Assembly: GCA_023250175.1 (NCBI GenBank)
Contig: JAHFBD010000039.1
Coordinates: 1 to 13,530 of the forward strand
Direction of reading: 5' to 3'
Origin: Candidatus Melainabacteria bacterium
GTDB lineage: Bacteria; Cyanobacteriota; Vampirovibrionia; 2-02-FULL-35-15
DNA length: 13,530 bases
Of the stretch, positions 1 through 5,162 are shown piece by piece (the stretch's first letter is position 1; each line of letters starts with the position of its first letter). Made by a program: the position numbers and the translations under genes. The notes under the pieces were generated by a model. That model saw only the letters and a program-made list of their open reading frames with translations, was not told the origin of the DNA and searched no databases.

Positions 1-875
1 CAGGGATTATTGTGTTTTACAATTACTGCAGCTGGTGTTAGCCTGTCAAATTCACTTGCAATATTCCATGCTGCTTCCAGATCTAGGTAATTGTTAAATG
101 AGAGTTCTTTTCCTTGTAAGACAATTGCATTAGCTAGCCCACCATTGCTATCTGAAGGTAAATATAGTGCTGCTTTTTGATGAGGATTTTCTCCATATCG
201 TAAAACTTGTTTTAAATTCATATTTAGGTGTAGCGATTCCGGGAAGTGATTGTGCTTTCCGTTTGTTTTTTGTTCAGGCTCTTCTTTAAAGCGATTTGAT
301 AATGTACTGTTAATAGTTGAATCGTATTTGCTTGTTTTTTGAAAGGCTTTAATTGCAAGCTTTTCTCTTAAGGAAAGAGAGATTGTGTTATTGTTTGTAT
401 TTAGTTCTTGCAAAATCAAAGTGTAATCATTTGGATCACAAACAATAGTTACTGCATTATAGTTTTTGGCAGCACTTCTAATCATAGATGGTCCACCAAT
501 ATCAATATTTTCAATTATTTCATCAACAGAAACTCCGTTTTTTTTAGAAACTTCCTCAAAGGGATAAAGGTTAATAATGACTAAATCAATTGGCCTAATA
601 TTATGTTTTTCTATTGTTTGCATATGTTCAGGTTTATCTCGTCTTGCAAGTAAACCACCATGTATAACTGGGTGTAAAGTTTTTACTCTGCCATCAAGCA
701 TTTCAGGAAATTGTGTTAATTCACTAACTTCAGTAACAGAAATATTGTTTTTTCTTAATAAGTTAGCTGTTCCACCTGTTGAGAGTATTTCATAGTTATG
801 TTTTTGTACTAATTCAGAAGTAAACTCTACAATACCTTCTTTATCATGTACACTAATTAACGCTAGTTTTTTCAT
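1..875 (-). CDS. purH: Bifunctional AICAR formyltransferase / IMP cyclohydrolase, N-terminal part (runs off the window)
   Basis: PurH catalyses the last two steps of purine synthesis: formyl transfer from 10-formyl-tetrahydrofolate to AICAR, then cyclisation to IMP, in the cytoplasm. The 291 visible codons read MKKLALISVHDKEGIVEF and continue with STGGTA, EVSELTQFPEMLDGRVKTLH, HGGLLARRD, INLYPFE and NIDIGGPSMIRSAAKN, the standard motifs of the MGS-like IMP cyclohydrolase domain (about residues 1-200). The formyltransferase domain begins with LRYGENPHQKAALY and reaches VKHNNP at the window edge; K287 and H288 match the catalytic Lys-His pair of that domain. Full PurH is about 510-530 residues, so roughly 45% is missing only because the window ends. 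The start is the ATG at 875-873, preceded by GAGG at a short spacing. It is divergent from alr across a 106-nt AT-rich gap containing ATTATAAT (929-936), which could serve as a -10 on either strand. Confidence 0.97.
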   Translation of the reverse strand, partial: MKKLALISVHDKEGIVEFTSELVQKHNYEILSTGGTANLLRKNNISVTEVSELTQFPEMLDGRVKTLHPVIHGGLLARRDKPEHMQTIEKHNIRPIDLVIINLYPFEEVSKKNGVSVDEIIENIDIGGPSMIRSAAKNYNAVTIVCDPNDYTLILQELNTNNNTISLSLREKLAIKAFQKTSKYDSTINSTLSNRFKEEPEQKTNGKHNHFPESLHLNMNLKQVLRYGENPHQKAALYLPSDSNGGLANAIVLQGKELSFNNYLDLEAAWNIASEFDRLTPAAVIVKHNNP

Positions 876-981
876 CTTTCCTCATTTTTACTTTTCATAT
901 AATTGTTAAAGCTATAATTAACAAATTAATTATAATCGTTTTGTAGGATTAGCGATAGAACTTGATAATATATTATTTGTT

Positions 982-2082
982 ATGACTGTTACACATAGAA
1001 CCCAATTCCAAACATCGACTCAGCGTGATTCCTGGATAGAAATAAATCTATCTGCTTTAGAAAGAAATTATAAAAAGCTGAATGACATTGTAAAAACAAA
1101 TATTATGGCTGTTGTAAAAGCTGATGCATATGGTCATGGAGCATCAACACTGGGTCCTATCTTACAGAGTCTTGGAGTTAAGTCTTTTGGTGTTGCTACG
1201 GTAGATGAAGGTATTGTTTTACGTAATAGTGGAGTTAAGGTCCCAATAGTAATTTTAGGAGCTACTCCATTTTGGGCTTATGAAATATGTTATAAAAACA
1301 ACCTGACAATTACTATTTACTCAGAAGAACAAATAAGTCAGCTTGAAGCTCTAAGTAAACAATTAAACTCAAAAATTTCTGTACAGTTGAAAATTGATAC
1401 TGGAATGAATAGGCTTGGTGTTGATTATAAAAATGCAGAAAAAATATTGCAAGAAATTTTACAATCAAGATGTTTTAATCTTGAAGGGATTTTCACTCAT
1501 TTGGCAGATGCTAGAAACTATAAGTTTTCAATAATTCAAAAAGAAAGATTTGATAAATCTTTGGAAAATTTTAAAGATTTAAATATTTCAAAACATATTG
1601 CAAATAGCTATGCTGCAATAAACCATTCAGACTTTAGATATGATTTGGTAAGGTTAGGAGTTGCTATTTATGGGCAAGAGTTTAATTTCTTAGAACCATT
1701 GCTCTCAGTAAAAGGGAGAATTACAGAGATTCATAAAATAGAGGCTGGAGAGTCTGTTAGTTATGATAGAACTTGGATGGCTGATAAAAATAGTGTAATA
1801 GCTACTGTGCCTATTGGATATGCCGATGGTGTTGATAGAAAGCTTTCTAATAAAATTGCAGCGAGCTACAATAATCATCAAACGAAGCAAGTTGGAATAA
1901 TAACAATGGATCAAATGATGTTTGATATTTCCGAGATTCCTAATCCAAGAGTTAATGATGTAATTTCATTAATTGATAAAAAAAATACTATAGATTTATG
2001 GGCTAAGATTTTAAATACAATTACTTATGAGTTAGTATGCAGGTTGAAACTGAGATTACCACGAGTTTATACAAGAGACTAA
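982..2082 (+). CDS. alr: Alanine racemase
   Basis: A PLP-dependent racemase converting L-alanine to D-alanine for peptidoglycan; 366 residues, the usual family length. The N-terminal TIM barrel carries the PLP lysine in AVVKADAYGHG (K46), then KIDTGMNRLG (137-146), GIFTHLADA (169-177, usual form THFA.AD) and RLGVAIYG (224-231). The C-terminal beta domain starts near residue 240 and holds the second catalytic base, Y261, in ESVSYDRTW, then PIGYADG and MDQMMFDIS. All key residues are present, so it should be active. The start at 982 leaves a 16-residue tail before WIEINLSAL, where the conserved fold begins; no other Met lies upstream of that point and no clear SD is visible. The stop overlaps the kdsC stop on the other strand by 4 nt. 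Biosynthetic (alr) and catabolic (dadX) racemases cannot be told apart from sequence alone, but no catabolic partner gene is nearby. Confidence 0.96.
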   Translation: MTVTHRTQFQTSTQRDSWIEINLSALERNYKKLNDIVKTNIMAVVKADAYGHGASTLGPILQSLGVKSFGVATVDEGIVLRNSGVKVPIVILGATPFWAYEICYKNNLTITIYSEEQISQLEALSKQLNSKISVQLKIDTGMNRLGVDYKNAEKILQEILQSRCFNLEGIFTHLADARNYKFSIIQKERFDKSLENFKDLNISKHIANSYAAINHSDFRYDLVRLGVAIYGQEFNFLEPLLSVKGRITEIHKIEAGESVSYDRTWMADKNSVIATVPIGYADGVDRKLSNKIAASYNNHQTKQVGIITMDQMMFDISEIPNPRVNDVISLIDKKNTIDLWAKILNTITYELVCRLKLRLPRVYTRD

Positions 2083-2582
2083 ATTTGGATCTTGCCTTGT
2101 TCTTTTAAAATTAAATCAATAATTTCTCTAACACAACCGTAGCCACCCTTTGTTTCAGTAGTTAGTTTAGCTTTAGATATTGCTGATGGATGCGCGTCTT
2201 TAGGGCAGATTGGTAAACCCACAATTTCAAGTGGTGGAACATCTAAAATATCGTCACCAATATAAGCAATTTCGCTTAGCTGAATGTTTAACTCATTTGA
2301 TAAGTCTTTGATTTTTTTTGCTTTATCATAGCAATGTTGATAAATATGTTTGACTCCTAATTCGCCAAATCTGTTTTGTACTATATTACTTTCACGAGCA
2401 CTAATAATTGCAATTTCAATGTTATAGGCTTGTGCTAGTTTAATGCCCTGACCATCACGAACATTAAAACGTTTTATGTGTTCTCCATCTTTTGAATAAT
2501 ATAAAGAACCATCAGTTAATACCCCGTCTATATCAAGGATTAATAATTTGATACTTTTAATGACTTCCTTTAATGAGTTCAT
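2079..2582 (-). CDS. kdsC: 3-deoxy-D-manno-octulosonate 8-phosphate phosphatase (HAD family, KdsC type)
   Basis: Hydrolyses KDO-8-phosphate to KDO in the lipopolysaccharide inner-core pathway (family knowledge). At 167 residues it has the compact, cap-less HAD layout: motif I LLILDIDGVLTDG with D17 (nucleophile) and D19 (acid/base), motif II IISAR (S61), motif III lysine in HCYDKAKKI (K87), and motif IV YIGDDILDVPPL (D110, D111). The tail GLPICPKDAHPSAISKA and GGYGCVREIIDLIL matches KdsC, where a Gly-rich C-terminus reaches the active site of a neighbouring subunit in the tetramer. A stand-alone protein of this size favours KdsC over the phosphatase domain of a sialic-acid cytidylyltransferase fusion. 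The start at 2582 places the fold about ten residues in; no SD is seen. The stop TAG overlaps the alr stop TAA in the four bases CTAA. No other KDO gene lies in the window. Confidence 0.92.
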   Translation of the reverse strand: MNSLKEVIKSIKLLILDIDGVLTDGSLYYSKDGEHIKRFNVRDGQGIKLAQAYNIEIAIISARESNIVQNRFGELGVKHIYQHCYDKAKKIKDLSNELNIQLSEIAYIGDDILDVPPLEIVGLPICPKDAHPSAISKAKLTTETKGGYGCVREIIDLILKEQGKIQI

Positions 2583-2616
2583 AGTTATAGTTTACAATAA
2601 GTAGATGTGCCAACTG

Positions 2617-2645
2617 GTTATAGGTAACACTGTTTATATAAACAA
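2617..2645 (-). promoter_or_regulatory. Candidate kdsC promoter
   Basis: Reading the minus strand, TTGTTT (2645-2640) and TATAAC (2622-2617) are separated by exactly 17 nt, which would place a transcription start about 28 nt before the kdsC ATG. The -10 matches TATAAT at five of six positions; the -35 matches TTGACA only in TTG. The -35 lies inside a 14-nt perfect palindrome, TGTTTATATAAACA (2631-2644), so a regulator bound there could control kdsC. This is inference from spacing only. Confidence 0.35.
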
Positions 2646-2656
2646 TAATAAAAAAA

Positions 2657-2744
2657 AGATTTATCTGATTTATTCAGTAAATCTGATCGAGTAAAAGGAC
2701 GTAGTAGATGGGAGTCGCAGCTTGTCTGTGGCATGTTTATAAAA
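2657..2744 (+). repeat. Array unit 1 (type A)
   Basis: Hairpin 1 spans 2657-2684: outer arms AGATTTA and TAAATCT, bulged T at 2664, inner arms CTGA and TCAG, loop TTTAT. Hairpin 2 spans 2714-2732: arms GTCGCAG and CTGTGGC, loop CTTGT; it pairs fully if two G.U pairs are allowed. It shares CGATCGAG after hairpin 1 with unit 3 (written TGATCGAG here) and lacks the TTGACA seen in units 2 and 4. Confidence 0.85.
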
Positions 2745-2835
2745 GCATTTGTCCAATTTATTTGGCAAATGCTTTTAGATGAAAGGGGTTGACATATGGA
2801 AGCCGCAAGCTTGTTTTGCGGCATGATAAATGAAA
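2745..2835 (+). repeat. Array unit 2 (type B)
   Basis: Hairpin 1 spans 2745-2772: outer arms GCATTTG and CAAATGC, bulged T at 2752, inner arms CCAA and TTGG, loop TTTAT. Four further A-T pairs (2741-2744 with 2773-2776) extend the stem to 11 bp, and the extension ends in TTTT. Hairpin 2 spans 2802-2822: arms GCCGCAA and TTGCGGC with loop GCTTGTT. TTGACA lies at 2789-2794 between the hairpins. Confidence 0.85.
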
Positions 2836-2923
2836 GGATTTGTCCGATTTATTCGGCAAATCCGATCGAGGGAAAGGAATCAATAGATGGAAGCTCAAGC
2901 TTGTCTGCGATAGATGAAAGGAA
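2836..2923 (+). repeat. Array unit 3 (type A, second hairpin decayed)
   Basis: Hairpin 1 spans 2836-2863: outer arms GGATTTG and CAAATCC, bulged T at 2843, inner arms CCGA and TCGG, loop TTTAT, all Watson-Crick. The place of hairpin 2 (about 2892-2912) keeps the CTTGT loop core, but the arms no longer pair, the only clear loss of structure in the array. Confidence 0.85.
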
Positions 2924-3009
2924 GGATTTATCTGATTTATTTGGTAAATCCGAACGGGTGAAAAGGGTTGACAGATGGAAGCCGCAAACTTGTTTTGCGG
3001 CATATATAA
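2924..3009 (+). repeat. Array unit 4 (type B), abutting the tRNA gene
   Basis: Hairpin 1 spans 2924-2951: outer arms GGATTTA and TAAATCC, bulged T at 2931, inner arms CTGA and TTGG, loop TTTAT. The inner stem contains one T.G and one G.T pair, which would pair in RNA but not as DNA. Hairpin 2 spans 2981-3001: arms GCCGCAA and TTGCGGC, loop ACTTGTT. TTGACA is at 2968-2973. Only eight bases (3002-3009) separate hairpin 2 from the mature tRNA 5' end. Confidence 0.85.
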
Positions 3010-3099
3010 GGAGACGTACCGAAGTGGTCATAACGGGGCTGACTCGAAATCAGCTAGGTGGGGTAACCTGCCACGTGAGTTCGAATCTCACCGTCTCCG
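3010..3099 (+). tRNA. tRNA-Ser, anticodon CGA
   Basis: A complete 90-nt class II tRNA. Acceptor arms GGAGACG (3010-3016) and CGTCTCC (3092-3098) pair fully, with discriminator G3099 as expected for serine. The anticodon stem GCTGA/TCAGC (3038-3042, 3050-3054) encloses the loop CTCGAAA, giving anticodon CGA at 3045-3047, which reads UCG. A long variable arm occupies about 3055-3074. The T arm is GTGAG/CTCAC around TTCGAAT (3075-3091). CCA is not encoded, so it must be added after transcription. The gene directly follows the repeat array, and no convincing promoter fits between the last hairpin and the tRNA, so transcription probably starts within or before the array. Confidence 0.97.
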
Positions 3100-3199
3100 A
3101 GTTTGAAAATCAAAGCTTATAATTAGCATTAATTCTAGAAATTATGGTCCTAACTAAGTTAAGGTCATTTAACTAAAACTAATCTTTAGATTTTTTCAT

Positions 3200-3221
3200 T
3201 TGAACCTTAAATAGATTTAAT
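3200..3221 (+). promoter_or_regulatory. Shared upstream element, copy 1
   Basis: A 22-nt sequence starting TTGAACC and containing the inverted repeat TTAAATAGATTTAA (3207-3220) lies 71 nt before the ATG at 3293. The same 22 nt occurs without change at 4447-4468, 77 nt before another unassigned gene. Downstream lies a -10-like TAGGAT (3242-3247) followed by GTTTT. It may be an operator, an activator site or part of an alternative promoter. The gap 3100-3292 holds nothing else I can name. Confidence 0.55.
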
Positions 3222-3276
3222 GTAATTTTTTCTGTAAATGTTAGGATGTTTTTCATAGTTTAATAGAACAATAATT

Positions 3277-3282
3277 AAGGAG
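3277..3282 (+). promoter_or_regulatory. Strong Shine-Dalgarno of the 3293 gene
   Basis: AAGGAG with a 10-nt spacer to the ATG fixes the start at 3293. Strong SD sequences are otherwise rare in this window. Confidence 0.75.
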
Positions 3283-3292
3283 AAAACATATT

Positions 3293-3586
3293 ATGAGTAT
3301 ATCAATAGCAGGATTAGAACCAAGCAATGCTGGTTATTTAGAATTCAGTGCCCGAAAGAAAAAGACATCTCAAGCAACAGGTGATTTTGGGAAAGCATTT
3401 CGTGTACACGTATGCCTCGCTGGTAGTCGTGGCATAGGTTTACCATCACCTTTAAAAGGTCCTAGCATACCACCAGAAACCAAATCACCAGAAGCAAAAT
3501 CAACATATCCACAAATAATAGCTATAGCAGAAGCTCATGGTGGAACTTGTTATAGTAGCGTAAAGATATTCTTACCCCGATGCTAA
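3293..3586 (+). CDS. Hypothetical protein, 97 aa, proline-rich middle, three cysteines
   Basis: I do not recognise this protein. It begins MSISIAGLEPSNAGYLEFSA, has a basic patch (RKKK, 21-24) and a Pro/Lys/Ser-rich stretch with no clear fold (about 51-73), and ends IFLPRC. Cysteines are at 41, 86 and the last position, 97; the segment AEAHGGTCYSSVKIF precedes the end. There is no signal peptide or membrane segment, so it is probably cytoplasmic or exported by an unknown route. AAGGAG ten nucleotides upstream and the shared element at 3200-3221 support a real, regulated gene. The next gene follows after 50 nt with its own SD, so the two are probably co-transcribed. The middle of the gene seems less AT-rich than its neighbours, which could mean recent acquisition. 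A precursor peptide or small effector is possible but unsupported, as no modifying or export gene is adjacent. Confidence 0.7.
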   Translation: MSISIAGLEPSNAGYLEFSARKKKTSQATGDFGKAFRVHVCLAGSRGIGLPSPLKGPSIPPETKSPEAKSTYPQIIAIAEAHGGTCYSSVKIFLPRC

Positions 3587-3622
3587 TTTATAGTTAAATA
3601 TCTGGATGTAATAAAAGTGTTT

Positions 3623-3628
3623 AAGGAG
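3623..3628 (+). promoter_or_regulatory. Strong Shine-Dalgarno of the 3637 gene
   Basis: AAGGAG, 8 nt before the ATG at 3637, near-ideal spacing. It is the second of three such sites among the unassigned genes. Confidence 0.75.
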
Positions 3629-3636
3629 TTTTTAAT

Positions 3637-4305
3637 ATGCAAATTAATGAAAGTCAAGCAATTGTTGGTGCTAGTCAAGGAACTACAAAAGTAGATGTTT
3701 TACATTCAAAGCATCCTGATGTTTTAAATGCAATATCAGTTTTGACAAAAGGTTCAAAGGAACCAGGTATAACTTTTAGACAAAGTGAACCATTTACTTT
3801 GGTAAAACCAAGTGGAGGAAAGCTTGGTGGTAAAGCCGGGGATTATATTCTGGTCTTTAAAGTACCTAATGGAGTTGATGTAAATAATGATCTAATTACA
3901 GCCATTAAAAAGCATAGTATTCCTTCTAAGGACTACTGGATAAGTATTATTGATGCTGGTGTTTTCCATAATTCATATAGCTTAGAACCTGAGTCAGAAA
4001 ATCTGATTGGGGATTCACACTCAACAGGTTTGTCTTATGATGAACCTCATACGGCTTATAAAGGTGCTGGATTAAGACAAAAAGCATTAATTCCTAAACC
4101 AAATCAAACTGAAGTAAGATCCTTGGAATCAGAAAAAACAGGAAAAAACCAAACGGTAGATTCAAATGAGCTTGTACTTCTTGATATTCAAGGAAATCCA
4201 TATCCAAAATACGCTCATCAGTTTTTAGAGCAATTTAAACCTAATCCATCAGATGCAAGATCAGCTAAGTTTTTTGGACAAGTTAAAGAAAAATATAACT
4301 TATGA
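3637..4305 (+). CDS. Hypothetical protein, 222 aa, cysteine-free
   Basis: I do not recognise this protein. It starts MQINESQAIVGASQGTTKVD and has no signal peptide, membrane segment or cysteine. Residues about 30-115 look like an alpha/beta domain, with alternating hydrophobic strands such as GDYILVFKVP and DYWISIIDAGVF separated by a helix-like LITAIKKHSI. Residues about 115-180 are polar and low in hydrophobic content, like a flexible linker. The end, LVLLDIQGNPYPKYAHQFLEQFK and onwards, looks like a short separate module. A perfectly spaced AAGGAG supports the start. It follows the 97-aa gene by 50 nt on the same strand with no terminator between, so they likely form one transcript. A 240-nt gap with its own promoter-like element separates it from the next gene. 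The stop is TGA. Confidence 0.75.
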   Translation: MQINESQAIVGASQGTTKVDVLHSKHPDVLNAISVLTKGSKEPGITFRQSEPFTLVKPSGGKLGGKAGDYILVFKVPNGVDVNNDLITAIKKHSIPSKDYWISIIDAGVFHNSYSLEPESENLIGDSHSTGLSYDEPHTAYKGAGLRQKALIPKPNQTEVRSLESEKTGKNQTVDSNELVLLDIQGNPYPKYAHQFLEQFKPNPSDARSAKFFGQVKEKYNL

Positions 4306-4446
4306 AGTGAAAGATATTCTTAAGCTGTAAATATTGTTTATATGTTGCAGACAAGTTTTGTGGTTCTTGCTGCTGTTAACTCTTTTGAGGGACTAGATTT
4401 ACTAGATAAATCTGATACTTGTTTTTACGATGAGTAATCTTTTTAC

Positions 4447-4468
4447 TTGAACCTTAAATAGATTTAAT
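4447..4468 (+). promoter_or_regulatory. Shared upstream element, copy 2
   Basis: Identical over 22 nt to 3200-3221, including TTGAACC and the inverted repeat TTAAATAGATTTAA (here 4454-4467). It lies 77 nt before the ATG at 4546. A -10-like CATAAT (4492-4497) follows, again with GTTTT directly after. Conservation falls off quickly on both sides apart from T-runs, so the 22 nt look like a retained site and not a recent large duplication. Confidence 0.55.
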
Positions 4469-4530
4469 ATGTTTTTTTTTGCATGTGATAACATAATGTT
4501 TTATTTAAAGAAATATTCAAGTAAATTATT

Positions 4531-4537
4531 AAGGAGG
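4531..4537 (+). promoter_or_regulatory. Strong Shine-Dalgarno of the 4546 gene
   Basis: AAGGAGG, the full consensus, 8 nt before the ATG at 4546. It is the best ribosome binding site in the window. Confidence 0.8.
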
Positions 4538-4545
4538 AAAACTAA

Positions 4546-5022
4546 ATGTTTAGAGTAAAACTCAATGATCGACTGCGAGACACACAATATACAACAAGTA
4601 GTACACTTACGAATATTCCAATGGCAACAGTTCATGGGGGTATTTTATTTGCAAGGTCAGTTGCAAATAGACCTGAAATCAGTAAAGAGATTGCAAAAAT
4701 TAGAGAAGTTGGGGTTAAATCATGGCAAGCAGAGTTATGTCGCTCTTATTATTCATATCTAAATGATAAAGCTTTATATCCTGCTGTGACAAAAGATCTG
4801 CAAACAATATTTAAAGCTGGTGCAAAAGATCTTAAAAAAGATTTTTTAGAGTTTATTGTAGAACATATAATTGCTCAATATCAGGTACATGGGATGGATG
4901 GAAGATTAGGTGAAGAATATTTAACACGGTTTGTACAAGATCTTAAAGATCCTTCTTGTGCAGAACGACTAAACAGTGCTCTGGAATATAAACGTACTCC
5001 ACATTATGGTCTATGTATATGA
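4546..5022 (+). CDS. Hypothetical protein, 158 aa, mostly helical
   Basis: I do not recognise this protein. The first 30 residues (MFRVKLNDRLRDTQYTTSS onwards) are polar and Thr/Ser-rich; the rest is predicted by eye to be helical, with amphipathic stretches near 44-73, 79-115 and 119-150. Cysteines are at 65, 138 and 157. It has no signal peptide or membrane segment. An ideal AAGGAGG and the shared 22-nt element indicate a well-expressed gene controlled like the 3293-4305 pair, though transcribed separately. The weak hairpin at 5079-5103 may end the transcript. The gap before it (4306-4545) contains a small 7-bp hairpin (4395-4413, arms AGATTTA/TAAATCT) and the shared element, and nothing else I can identify. 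I infer a functional link with the two genes upstream from regulation only. Confidence 0.75.
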   Translation: MFRVKLNDRLRDTQYTTSSTLTNIPMATVHGGILFARSVANRPEISKEIAKIREVGVKSWQAELCRSYYSYLNDKALYPAVTKDLQTIFKAGAKDLKKDFLEFIVEHIIAQYQVHGMDGRLGEEYLTRFVQDLKDPSCAERLNSALEYKRTPHYGLCI

Positions 5023-5078
5023 TTTTTATTTGAATAGGTATGAAGAGCAATTATAGTGAGTAGTACTGTAGGGTAAGC

Positions 5079-5103
5079 TTTAAGCAATCAATAGTTGTTT
5101 AAA
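5079..5103 (+). terminator. Weak hairpin, possible terminator after the 4546 gene
   Basis: Arms TTTAAGCAA and TTGTTTAAA pair over nine positions (one G.U) around a 7-nt loop. It is AT-rich and followed only by TTTG, so termination would be weak at best. The remainder of 5023-5162 shows no gene. Confidence 0.25.
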
Positions 5104-5162
5104 TTTGTTCAATTGCGCAAGAAAGTTTAATAATTATCTTGTAGTTCAAAAAATCCTTAAGT

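Larger units (their letters stand above)
2657..3009 (+). repeat. Tandem array of four 86-91-nt hairpin-forming repeat units
   Basis: The gene-free stretch 2583-3009 is mostly filled by this array. Units start at 2657, 2745, 2836 and 2924. Each opens with a 28-nt hairpin made of a 7-bp outer stem, one unpaired T on the 5' side, a 4-bp inner stem and an invariant TTTAT loop. A spacer containing GATGG or ATGG follows, then a second hairpin with a CTTGT loop core (intact in units 1, 2 and 4, broken in 3). Stem bases differ between units but pairing is always kept. Units 1 and 3 resemble each other, as do 2 and 4, with both pairs exactly 179 nt apart, so a two-unit block seems to have been duplicated. 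Short reading frames crossing the array are repeat-encoded and not believable genes. The array ends where the tRNA-Ser begins. Candidates are a structured RNA leader or a REP/BIME-like element. The 74 nt before it (2583-2656) hold only the palindromes described at 2617-2645. Confidence 0.9.

Noticed and set aside
577..795. Plus-strand 72-codon reading frame with a hydrophobic start.
   Set aside because: It lies entirely inside the well-conserved purH coding sequence on the other strand and has no ribosome binding site.
2836..2863. dif/Xer-type recombination site, suggested by the 28-nt length and near-palindromic form.
   Set aside because: The arms differ freely between copies while pairing is kept, which does not suit a sequence-specific recombinase site; no recombinase gene is nearby.
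2968..3008. tRNA promoter made of TTGACA (2968-2973) and TATATA (3003-3008).
   Set aside because: The spacer is 29 nt, and a start after that -10 would fall inside the mature tRNA. TTGACA also recurs in unit 2 without a partner box.
2657..3009. CRISPR array.
   Set aside because: Units are 86-91 nt, diverged, without unique spacers between short identical repeats, and no cas gene is present.
2618..3122. Overlapping short reading frames on both strands across the repeat array and tRNA (for example 2796-3122 plus, 2758-3003 minus).
   Set aside because: They are made of translated repeat units, one runs through the whole tRNA gene, and none has a ribosome binding site or a protein-like composition.
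3401..3410. Perfect palindrome CGTGTACACG inside the 97-aa gene.
   Set aside because: A single 10-nt palindrome within coding sequence, with no second copy or positional logic, is expected by chance.
3010..5022. Genomic island integrated at the tRNA-Ser gene.
   Set aside because: No integrase gene and no second copy of the tRNA 3' end (att repeat) in the window; kept only as a possibility for the orphan genes.
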